Counted from the stretch's first letter, positions 40,413 through 50,582 are shown. The stretch: 64,000 nt of DNA from an uncultured Pelagibacteraceae bacterium (GCA_902590915.1 CACIYQ010000001.1:186001-250000); one strand, 5' to 3'. The notes: generated from the letters alone by a model not told the origin. Numbers and translations: made by a program.

Positions 40413-41123
40413 TCAAGAAAGTTTAGATCTACCACCATCAACAGCAATTATCTGACCAGTAACCCAAGAGCTATCTTCTGTAATTAAAAATTTAGCTAAC
40501 GAAGCTGAGTCTTTACCTTCACCCAACCTTTTCAAAGGGTGAGCTTTTGCAATACCCTCTGCTATCGCTGTATTTTTCAACATAGGTTCTGCAATTTTAG
40601 ATTTTGTTAAACTCGGAGCAACACAATTTACTCTAATGTGCGGAGCAAATTCTGCAGCAAGAGAAACTGTTAAACCTTCAACAGCTGCTTTTGTAGATGC
40701 GATTATGGTATGATTAGTAAAACCCCTTTGTGCAGCAACACTTGAAAATAAAACAATTGAACCTTTGTTCTTTTTTAAACTTTCTTGATATGCTTTGATA
40801 GTCTCAACTGCTGAATACAAATTTAGCTTCATACATTTAGTGAAATCTTCTTCCTTTACCATTCTTAAAGGTTTTAAATCAATTGAACCAACACAGTAAG
40901 CAACCCCTTTTATTTCTGGTACATCAGCTTTGACTTTTTCTATAAAGCCTTCTTCCAAAACATCAGCAACAGTAAATGAGCATCCCAACTTACCTGCAAT
41001 AGCGCTTACTTCACTTTCGTTCCTTGCGACTAAATGAATGTCATTACCAGAATCTTTTAATTGTTCTGAGAGGTTAGAACCAATAGATCCTGTCGCACCG
41101 AAAATGAGATATTTTTCTGACAT
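40413..41123 (-). CDS. SDR-family oxidoreductase
   Basis: LIFGATGSIGSNLSEQL, IASTKAAVEGLTVSLAAEFAPHIRVNCVAP. Confidence 0.93.
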   Translation of the reverse strand: MSEKYLIFGATGSIGSNLSEQLKDSGNDIHLVARNESEVSAIAGKLGCSFTVADVLEEGFIEKVKADVPEIKGVAYCVGSIDLKPLRMVKEEDFTKCMKLNLYSAVETIKAYQESLKKNKGSIVLFSSVAAQRGFTNHTIIASTKAAVEGLTVSLAAEFAPHIRVNCVAPSLTKSKIAEPMLKNTAIAEGIAKAHPLKRLGEGKDSASLAKFLITEDSSWVTGQIIAVDGGRSKLS

Positions 41124-41150
41124 AAAAATTTTTATTAGTTATATTTAATC

Positions 41151-42641
41151 ATGAAGTTATTTTTTATACTTGGTAATCAGTTATTTCCAATAAAATACAT
41201 CGACCGCTACAAAAAAGACCATACTTTCTTTATGGCAGAAGACAAAGGTTTATGTACCTATGAAAAACACCATAAGCAAAAAATTCTTTTGTTCTTATCT
41301 TCTATGCGGTCCTACGCAGATAGTCTTAAGAAAAATAAATTTAAATTAGAATATTCAAAAATTGAAGATAGAGAATTTAGTGAAGATTATTTAAAAAAAT
41401 TAAAAAAAATTATTACCCAAAAAAAAATCAAGGAAGTATCTAGCTTTGAGATAGAAGACAAACCTTTTGAACAAAAGATTTCCATGTTTTTTAAAAAGGA
41501 AAAGATTGATTGGAATATCCTCCAAACACCAATGTTTTTAAATTCTCGTGAAGAATTTAAAAAATATCTAGGAAACTCAAAAAAACCATTTATGGCAACT
41601 TTTTACAAAGAGGTAAGAAAAAAATCAGGAATACTAATGGGATCAGATGGTAATCCAATTGGTGGTAAGTGGAGCTTTGATGAAGATAATAGAAATAAAT
41701 TACCCAAAGATATTTCAATACCTAAATTTCCTAAAATTAAAGAGACAAATCATACAAAAAAATTAAAGCCTATTATTGAAAAGTTATTCAAAGACCATCC
41801 AGGTAATACAGATCATTTTTGGTTTGCAACAGAATATGATGATGTTGTCAAACTTTTGAATTTTTTTATAAAAGAGAAATCAAATTTATTTGGTGACTAT
41901 GAAGATGCTGTAGATCAAAAAGATAATATTCTTTTTCATAGTGCTTTAAGTCCATATATTAACCTTGGGCTAATAACACCTGAATTAATAATTCACAAAG
42001 TTTTAGATTTTCATAAAAGAAATAAAATAAAAATGAATTCTTTGGAAGGTTATATCCGTCAGGTAATTGGTTGGAGGGAGTTTATGAGAGGTATTTATCA
42101 GGGTTATTCTAAAGAAATGGAAACTAGAAATTTCTTTAAACAAAATAGAAAAATGAAAAACTCTTGGTACGAAGGAAATACTGGCATTCCACCATTAGAC
42201 TATGCAATTAAGAATGCAGTTGATTATGGTTGGTCACATCATATCGAAAGATTAATGATCTTATCTAATATTATGAACTTGTGTGAGATTAAGCCTACCA
42301 TTGTTTATAAATGGTTTATGGAAATGTTTGTCGACTCATCTGACTGGGTGATGGTTCCAAACGTTTATGGAATGGGACTGTTTAGCGATGGAGGTATTTT
42401 TGCAACCAAACCTTATATATGTGGATCCGCATATTTTATGAAAATGATGGATTTTAAAAAAGGAGAGTGGTGTAATACTATGGACGGACTTTATTGGAGA
42501 TTTATAGATAGAAATAGAAAATTTTTTTTGAAAAATCCTCGTTTATCAATGATGGTTCGTATTTTTGATAAAATGAAAGATGAAAGAAAAAAACTAATTC
42601 TTTCAGAGGCTGATAAATTTATTAGACAAAATACTATTTAA
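41151..42641 (+). CDS. Cryptochrome/photolyase-related protein (FeS-BCP/PhrB-like, DPRP)
   Basis: [74 protein letters not shown]. Confidence 0.93.
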   Translation: MKLFFILGNQLFPIKYIDRYKKDHTFFMAEDKGLCTYEKHHKQKILLFLSSMRSYADSLKKNKFKLEYSKIEDREFSEDYLKKLKKIITQKKIKEVSSFEIEDKPFEQKISMFFKKEKIDWNILQTPMFLNSREEFKKYLGNSKKPFMATFYKEVRKKSGILMGSDGNPIGGKWSFDEDNRNKLPKDISIPKFPKIKETNHTKKLKPIIEKLFKDHPGNTDHFWFATEYDDVVKLLNFFIKEKSNLFGDYEDAVDQKDNILFHSALSPYINLGLITPELIIHKVLDFHKRNKIKMNSLEGYIRQVIGWREFMRGIYQGYSKEMETRNFFKQNRKMKNSWYEGNTGIPPLDYAIKNAVDYGWSHHIERLMILSNIMNLCEIKPTIVYKWFMEMFVDSSDWVMVPNVYGMGLFSDGGIFATKPYICGSAYFMKMMDFKKGEWCNTMDGLYWRFIDRNRKFFLKNPRLSMMVRIFDKMKDERKKLILSEADKFIRQNTI

Positions 42642-42763
42642 TGAAAAAAGAAAATTTGCCGTCTAAAACTTGTCCTGTTTGCAAAAGACCTTTTACATGG
42701 CGAAAAAAATGGAGGCTTAATTGGCATAAGGTAAAGTATTGTTCCAAAAAGTGCTCTAAGTGA
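42641..42763 (+). CDS. DUF2256 mini zinc-ribbon-like protein (40 aa)
   Basis: [40 protein letters not shown]; overlaps the photolyase stop; below track cut-off. Confidence 0.9.
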   Translation: MKKENLPSKTCPVCKRPFTWRKKWRLNWHKVKYCSKKCSK

Positions 42764-43176
42764 TCTACTTATCGTTATTTGTAATATCTTTTTTAGCAGC
42801 AACTATTTTACCATTTTCTTCCGAACTTACATTAGCAGGGTTAATTGTAACATCAAATTATGATAATTTATTATTGTTAATCGTTGCAAGCTTCGGAAAT
42901 GTCTTAGGATCTGTTGTTAATTGGGCTTTAGGATTTTACTCAAGAAATCTTAGTTCAAAAAAATGGTTTCCATTTAAAGAAACACAAATAGAAAAATCAT
43001 CAAAATGGTTTAGAAAGTTTGGCAAATGGTCTTTATTATTTGCTTGGGTCCCTGTTTTAGGTGATCCATTAACTTTAATTGCAGGTTTATTGAGAGTTAA
43101 ATTTTTAGATTTTATTATTTTAGTAGCAATTGGAAAAGTAAGTAGATACCTTGTTGTCTTCTATTTGATTGGTTAA
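42760..43176 (+). CDS. YqaA/VTT (SNARE-associated) family membrane protein
   Basis: [65 protein letters not shown]. Confidence 0.9.
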   Translation: MIYLSLFVISFLAATILPFSSELTLAGLIVTSNYDNLLLLIVASFGNVLGSVVNWALGFYSRNLSSKKWFPFKETQIEKSSKWFRKFGKWSLLFAWVPVLGDPLTLIAGLLRVKFLDFIILVAIGKVSRYLVVFYLIG

Positions 43177-43179
43177 GTA

Positions 43180-43269
43180 ATGAACGTAAAAATTGAAGAC
43201 CCAAATTATATCAAAGATATAGATTATTATTCTAAAACACTTTGTTATAATTTTAAAAAACTTTTATGA
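43180..43269 (+). CDS. Possible 29-aa microORF
   Basis: MNVKIEDPNYIKDIDYYSKTLCYNFKKLL; 4-nt overlap with the next ATG. Confidence 0.3.
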   Translation: MNVKIEDPNYIKDIDYYSKTLCYNFKKLL

Positions 43270-43487
43270 ATAATAAAATTTTTGAATGGGCAGGAGTTAT
43301 TACTGCAATATTGTATTCATTATTTGTAGCTATGAATATTGGTATAGAGTTTTTTGGTTTTTGCTTATTACTTATATCTGCAATCTTAATAGGAATTTGG
43401 GCCTATAGGGGCGGTCATAAGGGAATTTTATTTCTACAATTTTTTTATGCGACAGCTGGTATTATTGGAATGTTTAGATGGTTTTAA
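43266..43487 (+). CDS. Small membrane hypothetical protein
   Basis: 73 aa, two hydrophobic segments. Confidence 0.7.
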   Translation: MNNKIFEWAGVITAILYSLFVAMNIGIEFFGFCLLLISAILIGIWAYRGGHKGILFLQFFYATAGIIGMFRWF

Positions 43488-43597
43488 ATTAATCTTATTT
43501 TAAAAAAAAATAAATAATATCGTAATATTTATTTTCTAGTAAGTAATTATGTTTATTACATTACTTTCTTTTTTATCAATTTTTTTTCTAAGTTTTC

Positions 43598-44746
43598 TTA
43601 TAAACTTACTTTTTGTAAGCTAATTATTTTAGGAATATAATTTTTAAAATTAAAAAAACCTTTATTACAATATTCCCAAGAATACTGATCAAGTTTTCTA
43701 TATAAAAAATCTAATTTAATATTATTTGAATTTAGATAATCTAAGTTTTCACCAACAGTTGGATATAATCCAAAACAGTTTCCAATATTTTTAATTTCAC
43801 TAATATCAATAACCTCACATTCCATAGAATTATCTTTTAATCTTTGTTCTTGGTCCTTGATTAAAAGAGACTTAAATTCCACTGACTTTTCACTAAGCTT
43901 GATAGATCTATTTTCATTTTTAACAGCAACTATATATATTTTTTTAAAATTATTTTCTTTGAAGTCAGTGATTTCAAATGAGAGATTATTCTCAAAAACT
44001 ACAAGATTTTTCCCCTGAATATCCTGAGGATTGCTGAAATCTTTTCTAATTATAGAGTAAGTTTTTTCTGAAATTTTTGGAGGAGCATTCTCGTTTAATT
44101 TGATGTTTTGAAATCTGTTATTGGTAAATTTTTTTATATTCCATTCACTTGCCAGGTAATGCTTACCTTGTGTTTGAATTCCGGCTACCCATCTCCAACC
44201 AAGGGTGTTAGATGCAGCATCTCCATCATACAGATGTTGCATAAAAAACTCAGCACCAAGTTGCCATGGCAATTCTAGAGTGAAAATCCAAATACTCGCG
44301 AACCACATTCTACTATGGTTGTGAAGATAGTTATTTTCTTTGAGTTCATTTACCCAGTAATTAAAGCATTCAATATTTGTTTTCCCTTCGATTGCATTTA
44401 AATATTCTTTGTTATCTTTAAAATCTTCTCTTATTTTTTTTAGCTCTATTAAATAATCATTCCATACATTTGGTCTTAGCTCGAGCCACCCTTTCCAATA
44501 AGTACGCCAAAGAACCTCTTGAATAAACTTTTCATTTTTAGCGAAAGAAAATTTATCAAGAGATTTTTTTATTATTTCTTTTTCGTTTATTATCCCGTGA
44601 GTAATGTAAGGTGATAAGCACGAGACATTAGATCTACCTTCTGGACCAAGATCAAAATTTCTTAATTTAGAGTAATCTGTTAGATTATTTTCAATAAAAT
44701 GATCTAACTTTTCAATGGCTTTCGCCCTCGAAGCCTCAAATAACAT
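43598..44746 (-). CDS. Photolyase/cryptochrome FAD-binding domain protein with C-terminal extension
   Basis: NYLHNHSRMWFASIWIFTLELPWQLGAEFFMQHLYDGDAASNTLGWRWVAGIQT; lacks N-terminal antenna domain. Confidence 0.9.
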   Translation of the reverse strand: MLFEASRAKAIEKLDHFIENNLTDYSKLRNFDLGPEGRSNVSCLSPYITHGIINEKEIIKKSLDKFSFAKNEKFIQEVLWRTYWKGWLELRPNVWNDYLIELKKIREDFKDNKEYLNAIEGKTNIECFNYWVNELKENNYLHNHSRMWFASIWIFTLELPWQLGAEFFMQHLYDGDAASNTLGWRWVAGIQTQGKHYLASEWNIKKFTNNRFQNIKLNENAPPKISEKTYSIIRKDFSNPQDIQGKNLVVFENNLSFEITDFKENNFKKIYIVAVKNENRSIKLSEKSVEFKSLLIKDQEQRLKDNSMECEVIDISEIKNIGNCFGLYPTVGENLDYLNSNNIKLDFLYRKLDQYSWEYCNKGFFNFKNYIPKIISLQKVSL

Positions 44747-44753
44747 ATTTAAA

Positions 44754-45134
44754 TTACCTAGATTTTTTTTTCTTTAGACCAAGCTTGTCACTATGTCTTA
44801 ATCTTAGAACAACAATTGCTCCAGCGATCAACAATATAGCAACTGCTTCATAAACAAGAGCTGTAGGATCCATTTCTTTACCTTGTAGAATAATAAATCG
44901 AGCAAGGGCAGTTATTGCTATAAGAAGTGGTAAAGTAATACTTATAGATTGTTGATTCCAAAAAACCCTTACCATCGCAAGTACTTCTAAATATAGAAAC
45001 ATTAAAAGCAAATCAGCTAAAGTAACTAGTTGATTTGTAAACATATTTGAAATTTCAATACCAACAGCAATAACAGTGCTGATTAAGATAATGCACATTA
45101 ATCCTAACTGTAAGTTTTTCGCTATCTTATCCAT
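44754..45134 (-). CDS. PsiE-like phosphate-starvation-inducible membrane protein
   Basis: DLLLMFLYLEVLAMVRVFWNQQSISITLPLLIAITALARFIILQGKEMDP. Confidence 0.88.
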   Translation of the reverse strand: MDKIAKNLQLGLMCIILISTVIAVGIEISNMFTNQLVTLADLLLMFLYLEVLAMVRVFWNQQSISITLPLLIAITALARFIILQGKEMDPTALVYEAVAILLIAGAIVVLRLRHSDKLGLKKKKSR

Positions 45135-45592
45135 TACTTATCTTTACTAAATGGGAGCCATTTTTCAAACACTGATTTTGAAGGCCCATCATAAGGAATA
45201 GAGTAAGAATTTGGGTTTGGACTTGTTAAAACTTCAATTCCTTTTGAAAAAACAAAAATAAATACAATTACGAAAACAATGACCATTATTTTAAATGGAT
45301 CAAAATTTTTTGTTCGGAAAACACTTGCAGATCTTTCCTCTGCCCTGTGGAATTGTTTGAATGTCGTATATACAGCAAATATTAATCCAATGTGAGCTAA
45401 AAAAAGTCCAGCCCAGCCAAATGCAAAAGTTGTATATGAAAATACATACAAACTAAAAACAGTAGTCCAAATAAAACTTAGGACCAAAAGAATTTGTAAT
45501 CTAACTGTTTTAGGAAGGGCACGAAGATCATTTTTGCTATCATCAAATAAAATATTAGCAGTATCTCTCATCCAATTTTTTAATGATTCCAT
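45134..45592 (-). CDS. Hypothetical membrane protein
   Basis: 152 aa, several TM segments; overlaps psiE-like start. Confidence 0.65.
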   Translation of the reverse strand: MESLKNWMRDTANILFDDSKNDLRALPKTVRLQILLVLSFIWTTVFSLYVFSYTTFAFGWAGLFLAHIGLIFAVYTTFKQFHRAEERSASVFRTKNFDPFKIMVIVFVIVFIFVFSKGIEVLTSPNPNSYSIPYDGPSKSVFEKWLPFSKDK

Positions 45593-45649
45593 AGTTTCAA
45601 GATATAGCTTTAAACTAATTTGACAAACGATAAATTGACCTAAGATTAA

Positions 45650-46837
45650 TTAAGAACGCAGTTTTTTCTTGTGATAATTAATAAATTTTTCAACATTTGA
45701 CTTGTTAAACGTTTTATTTTCCTCGAACGAAACTTTTTTCATTGAGTAAGCTGTGCTCTTAGTTTGTCTAGAATGAATTGTTACATTTCCTTTATAAAGT
45801 TTTAGTTTTACAAAACCGTTTACCTTATTTTTTTTTAGATCTACAATTTTTTGTAGTTTAAATCTTTCTTTGGAAAACCAGTAACCATTATAAATAAGTT
45901 CGGCATATCTTGGCATGATTTGATCTTTTTTGTGCATGGTGTCTTTATCTAAGGTTATAGACTCTATGGCTCTATGCGCATGGAGCAATAGAGTACCTCC
46001 AGGAGTTTCGTATACACCTCTAGACTTTATTCCAATAAATCTATTTTCAACTAAATCAACTCTCCCAATTCCATTTTTACCTGCGAGTTTGTTTAATTTT
46101 TCTAATAATTTTGCTGGAGAAAGTTTTTTTCCATTTACAGCAAATGGATCTCCGTTTTTAAAATTGATAGTAACAAAAGATACTTTATTTGGTGCCTTTT
46201 CAGGTGAAACTGATCGTTGAAAAATAAATTCTGGAGGAGAGTTTTTTGGATTTTCTAAAAGCTTTCCCTCAGTCGAGGTATGAAACAAATTATCATCAAC
46301 TGAAAAAGGTGGAGCACCTTTTTTATCCTTTGGAATAGTTATGTTGTGTTTTTTTGCGTAATTAATTAGATCAGTCCTAGATTTTAAATTCCATATTCTC
46401 CACGGAGCTATGATTTTTATTTTTGGTCCAAAGTAATGATACCCTAGTTCAAATCTTACTTGATCGTTTCCTTTACCAGTTGCACCATGAGAGACTGCGT
46501 ATGCTTTAAATTTCTTAGCAACTCTGATTTGATCTTTAGCTATGAGTGGTCTTGCGATAGACGTACCTAACAAGTAGATACCTTCATAAATAGCATGACC
46601 TCTGATCATTGGATAAACATAATCTTTTACAAAGACATCTTTTAAGTCTTTAATAATTATTTTTGTTACACCAAATTTCTTTGCATTAGAGATTATTTTT
46701 TTTTTATTAATCTCTTGCCCTACATCTGCAGTGTAACAAATTACTTCTGCATCATAATTTTCTTGGAGCCACTTTAAAATAATAGAGGTATCAAGCCCTC
46801 CAGAGTATGCTAGGACAATTTTTTTTTTTGATTTCAT
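45650..46837 (-). CDS. argG: Argininosuccinate synthase
   Basis: KIVLAYSGGLDTSIILKWLQENY; SHGATGKGNDQVRFELGY. Confidence 0.98.
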   Translation of the reverse strand: MKSKKKIVLAYSGGLDTSIILKWLQENYDAEVICYTADVGQEINKKKIISNAKKFGVTKIIIKDLKDVFVKDYVYPMIRGHAIYEGIYLLGTSIARPLIAKDQIRVAKKFKAYAVSHGATGKGNDQVRFELGYHYFGPKIKIIAPWRIWNLKSRTDLINYAKKHNITIPKDKKGAPPFSVDDNLFHTSTEGKLLENPKNSPPEFIFQRSVSPEKAPNKVSFVTINFKNGDPFAVNGKKLSPAKLLEKLNKLAGKNGIGRVDLVENRFIGIKSRGVYETPGGTLLLHAHRAIESITLDKDTMHKKDQIMPRYAELIYNGYWFSKERFKLQKIVDLKKNKVNGFVKLKLYKGNVTIHSRQTKSTAYSMKKVSFEENKTFNKSNVEKFINYHKKKLRS

Positions 46838-46841
46838 TAAA

Positions 46842-47354
46842 TTAACTGCAAGCTTTTCGAGATGCGTTATAAGCCTTTGTAAATCCTAGTAATGAATAAT
46901 GATCAATTGTTTGAGAGCCTTTTTGATTATATCCAGTGACCATTAATCTAGATCCTTTTCTCATTTGCTTAATCATTTTTAATTCAATTTTATTATCGGC
47001 AATCCAAGCAAAGCCTTGTTCTTTAATATCAAATTTAAACTTATTTTTACCTGAAGCTGCAGTAACAGAGTTGCTTTTGTTAAATTCATAGCCTGGGGTA
47101 ACACTTACTTCATTAGTAATACTTTCGTTTGGTCTAAAGGCTACAAATAATTTTGCATCTCTCTTGTTTGATTTTGGTGCTTGCAAGATAGGTGAGGATT
47201 GCGCAAAACAAACTTTTCCACTTGATTCAGAAACTACCATTGCTTCCCAATCTTTGTACTTACCTATTTTTTTTACTTCTTGCGCCTGAAGTTGACCAAA
47301 GCTTGCTAAAAACAAAATAGTAAAAAATGTTATAATTTTTTTAACTAAGGACAT
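46842..47354 (-). CDS. Invasion-associated locus B (IalB) family protein
   Basis: YKDWEAMVVSESSGKVCFAQSSP; MRKGSRLMVTGYNQKGSQTIDHYSLLGFTKA. Confidence 0.88.
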   Translation of the reverse strand: MSLVKKIITFFTILFLASFGQLQAQEVKKIGKYKDWEAMVVSESSGKVCFAQSSPILQAPKSNKRDAKLFVAFRPNESITNEVSVTPGYEFNKSNSVTAASGKNKFKFDIKEQGFAWIADNKIELKMIKQMRKGSRLMVTGYNQKGSQTIDHYSLLGFTKAYNASRKACS

Positions 47355-48379
47355 GGATTTGGATAAATTTTTTGAACGTGGTTAATTTCTTTAATGACAT
47401 CATCTGATAGATTAACATTTACACTTTCTATGTTGGTTTTCAACTGCTCCATTGTTGTTGCACCAATAATTACACTTGTCATAAAGTCCTGTATTTCACA
47501 AAATTTGATAGACATTTGACTCATATCAAGATTATGTTTTTTGCTTATATTGTAATAAAGCTCTACTGCTTCTTCAGTATTTGGCTTTCTGTATCTTGTC
47601 CAAAAATCAAAATCTCTTTCCATCCTAGATCCTTTTGGAAATTTTTTATTTCTGTATTTTCCACTTAGATAACCACTTGCAAGGGGAGAGTATGACAAAC
47701 AACCAATTTCCTCTCTTATGGATACCTCAGCTAATCCAACTTCATAGGATCGATTCAATAAACTATATGGATTCTGGATTGACATCATTCTAGGTAAATT
47801 TTTGTCCTTTGAAAGTTTAAGAAAACTCATTGTTCCCCAAGGGGTTTCATTCGATAAACCAATATGCCTAATTTTACCTTGATCTATGTATTTATTTAAT
47901 TCTTCCAATACATCTTCAAATTGGTTCCAGTCATTTTCTTGATGAACGTAACCTAATCTACCAAAATTATTTACTTTTCTTTCTGGCCAATGAAGTTGAT
48001 ACAAATCTACATAATCTGTTTTAAGTCTCTTGAGACTATTATTTAATGCAGTCTCTAAGTTTGTACCAACAAAACTATTTTCTCCATTTCTCAAATAATC
48101 CCGAGCAGGTCCAGCAACTTTGGTTGCAAGAATTACCTCATCTCTTTTTTTGGTTTTCTCAAACCAGTTTCCGATAATCTCTTCAGTGTCCCCGTAAGTT
48201 TCTTTTCGTGGAGGAACAGCATATAATTCTGCAGTGTCCCAAAAATTTACTCCCTGATCTAAAGCAAAATCCATTTGTTCAAATGCTTCATTTTGAGTAT
48301 TTTGTTCACCCCAAGTCATGGTACCGAGACAAATTGTGCTTACTTTTAAGTCCGTGTTACCTAGATTTTTGTAATTCAT
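47345..48379 (-). CDS. Aldo/keto reductase (Tas-like)
   Basis: YKNLGNTDLKVSTICLGTMTWGEQNTQNEAFEQMDFALDQGVNFWDTAELY. Confidence 0.96.
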   Translation of the reverse strand: MNYKNLGNTDLKVSTICLGTMTWGEQNTQNEAFEQMDFALDQGVNFWDTAELYAVPPRKETYGDTEEIIGNWFEKTKKRDEVILATKVAGPARDYLRNGENSFVGTNLETALNNSLKRLKTDYVDLYQLHWPERKVNNFGRLGYVHQENDWNQFEDVLEELNKYIDQGKIRHIGLSNETPWGTMSFLKLSKDKNLPRMMSIQNPYSLLNRSYEVGLAEVSIREEIGCLSYSPLASGYLSGKYRNKKFPKGSRMERDFDFWTRYRKPNTEEAVELYYNISKKHNLDMSQMSIKFCEIQDFMTSVIIGATTMEQLKTNIESVNVNLSDDVIKEINHVQKIYPNPCP

Positions 48380-48457
48380 CTGAAAATTATGTTAATGTTT
48401 TATTAACCTTTTAAGGTATCTTGAATAATTAGTAAAAGGCTATTATATAATGTTCAT

Positions 48458-49219
48458 ATGGAATTTAATAAAAACGGAATACTAAATAGAGCTAAGGCAG
48501 CTCAACAATCATCTGTTGCAATGGATGAAGGCTTAAGAGCCTACATGTTAAAAGTTTATAACTACATGGCAACAGGAATTTTATTAACAGGAATAGTTGC
48601 GTTATTAACATTTAAAATGTCTGTCGTTACTAACGATGCTGGATCTATTGTAGGTCTAACGCAAATGGGTAATGCAATTTATATGTCAGGTTTAAAATGG
48701 CTTGTGATGCTCGCGCCATTAGGAATTGTTTTTTATATGAGTTTTGGAATTAATAAAATGAGTGCATCAAAAGCTCAAACAACTTTTTGGGTTTTTGCAG
48801 GATTGATGGGCTTATCTTTATCTTCAATATTATTAGTTTACACAGGCATGAGTGTAACAAGAGTTTTCTTTATTTGCTCGGCAACTTTTGGAGCGATGAG
48901 TATTTATGGTTATACGACTAAAAGAGATTTAACTAAATTAGGTTCATTCTTAATGATGGGTTTAATTGGAATAATTATAGCTTCGATAGTTAATATATTT
49001 ATGAAATCATCAATGATGTATTTTGTAATTTCAATATTGGGAGTTTTAATTTTTGTTGGTCTTACTGCTTACGATACACAAAAAATTAAAAATATGTATG
49101 CTGCTAGTGATACGGGTGAAATCATGGGCAAAAAAGCAGTAATGGGTGCATTAACTCTTTACTTAGACTTTATAAATTTATTTATAATGTTGTTGAGACT
49201 TTTTGGTCAAAGACGATAG
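48458..49219 (+). CDS. Bax inhibitor-1 / YccA family membrane protein
   Basis: LKVYNYMATGILLTGIVALL; LTAYDTQKIKNMY; LYLDFINLFIMLLRLFGQRR. Confidence 0.96.
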   Translation: MEFNKNGILNRAKAAQQSSVAMDEGLRAYMLKVYNYMATGILLTGIVALLTFKMSVVTNDAGSIVGLTQMGNAIYMSGLKWLVMLAPLGIVFYMSFGINKMSASKAQTTFWVFAGLMGLSLSSILLVYTGMSVTRVFFICSATFGAMSIYGYTTKRDLTKLGSFLMMGLIGIIIASIVNIFMKSSMMYFVISILGVLIFVGLTAYDTQKIKNMYAASDTGEIMGKKAVMGALTLYLDFINLFIMLLRLFGQRR

Positions 49220-49224
49220 TTTTT

Positions 49225-49566
49225 TCAGAGTTTTTTCCAATTCGTATTTTTTAATAAAGTTTTAAGTTCAAAAGTATTTTTTAAGATTTTACCATTTGTA
49301 TCAGTAATCAGATACTTAAGATTTTTATTTTTGGGTTTGAAATTTTTACAAATTTTATACAGGGCATTTTCTGTAGTGTTCTTAAAAACACTAAAACTAA
49401 CTTGCTTGCTAGAAATATTTAGTCCGTAGTCCTTCCATGATCCTTCAGAAACCATCTTTGCATATAGATCTAAAATAATTTTGAGTTCATCTTTTTCAAA
49501 AAATTGTTTTTGCTCTATTTTATTTTGTGGATTATTGATTACTAATTTTAGATTACTGCGCATCAA
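49225..49566 (-). CDS. DUF2794 protein
   Basis: FFEKDELKIILDLYAKMVSEGSWKDYGLNISSKQVSFSVFKNTTENALYKI. Confidence 0.88.
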   Translation of the reverse strand: MMRSNLKLVINNPQNKIEQKQFFEKDELKIILDLYAKMVSEGSWKDYGLNISSKQVSFSVFKNTTENALYKICKNFKPKNKNLKYLITDTNGKILKNTFELKTLLKNTNWKKL

Positions 49567-50107
49567 TTTTATGTTTATTGATTAGTGGTATTTGAAATGC
49601 TGTAAAGATTATTGTTATTGGCAACATTCCCCAAACTTTAAAATTGACCCAGAATTCCTCAGTTTGTGTTCTCCAGACAAATTCATTAAGTACGGCGAGA
49701 CCAAGGAAAAAGAACATCCACCTTTTATTTAGTATCTCCCATCCCATATCAGTTAATGGGATTGATTTTCCCATAATTTTTTTTAAAATTGGTTCTCTTG
49801 TAAAATATTTTCCAAAAAATAAAGCTAAAGCAAATATTATATTTATTATTGTTGGTTTAACGTAAATGAATATAGGATCATTAAAATAAATAGTTAATCC
49901 TCCAAAGAAAGTTATTAAAATTCCACTTACCAGAGGCATTGGAGGTATTTTTTTTTCAAAGAACCATACAACCGCTAAAGCAATTAAAGTTGCAACTATC
50001 AGTGGAGGAATTGCAACTGATAAATTTTTATCATTATTATAATAAAAGAAAAAAAATATCGCTAAAGGCCCGAAATCGGTAATAAATTTTAAAAAAGATT
50101 TATTCAC
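49553..50107 (-). CDS. yciB: Intracellular septation protein A (YciB/IspZ)
   Basis: FGPLAIFFFFYYNN; LGWEIL-like TDMGWEILNKRWMFFFLGLAVLNEFVWR. Confidence 0.93.
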   Translation of the reverse strand: MNKSFLKFITDFGPLAIFFFFYYNNDKNLSVAIPPLIVATLIALAVVWFFEKKIPPMPLVSGILITFFGGLTIYFNDPIFIYVKPTIINIIFALALFFGKYFTREPILKKIMGKSIPLTDMGWEILNKRWMFFFLGLAVLNEFVWRTQTEEFWVNFKVWGMLPITIIFTAFQIPLINKHKIDAQ

Positions 50108-50194
50108 TAAAAAGATATTAACATATTTGCCACATCACAAAACATTAATCTTTTTTGCATTGATTTTTATATTTAAATACCCATACTAATAACA

Positions 50195-50515
50195 ATGCCA
50201 ATCCAAAAAGCTAAATTTTCAATCGGCGACATTGTAAAACATAAACACTTTGAATTTAGAGGTGTCATTTATGACGTTGATTTTGAATTTAATAATTCCG
50301 AGGAATGGTATCAATCAATTCCAAAGAATGTTAGACCAAGAAAAGATCAGCCATTTTATCATTTACTTGCTGAAAATGATGAAATTACTTATGAGGCATA
50401 CGTTTCAGAGCAAAATTTGCTCATGGACGATTCTGATGAGCCAATAAAACACCCTCTAATCGAGGAGATTTTTTCAGGTAAAAAAGGCTCAAGTTATTTT
50501 AAGCTTTCAAACTAA
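50195..50515 (+). CDS. hspQ: Heat shock protein HspQ
   Basis: AKFSIGDIVKHKHFEFRGVIYDVDFEF; QPFYHLLAENDEITYEAYVSEQNLL. Confidence 0.95.
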   Translation: MPIQKAKFSIGDIVKHKHFEFRGVIYDVDFEFNNSEEWYQSIPKNVRPRKDQPFYHLLAENDEITYEAYVSEQNLLMDDSDEPIKHPLIEEIFSGKKGSSYFKLSN

Positions 50516-50582
50516 GTAAATCACCATTCCAACACATTCTGCTCAAAACTAGGCCATAAATATTAACAATACTCATTTATAT

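Noticed and set aside
43549-43623. 24-aa hydrophobic ORF MFITLLSFLSIFFLSFLINLLFVS
   Set aside because: Very short, in AT-rich sequence where chance hydrophobic ORFs are expected; overlaps the photolyase 3' end.
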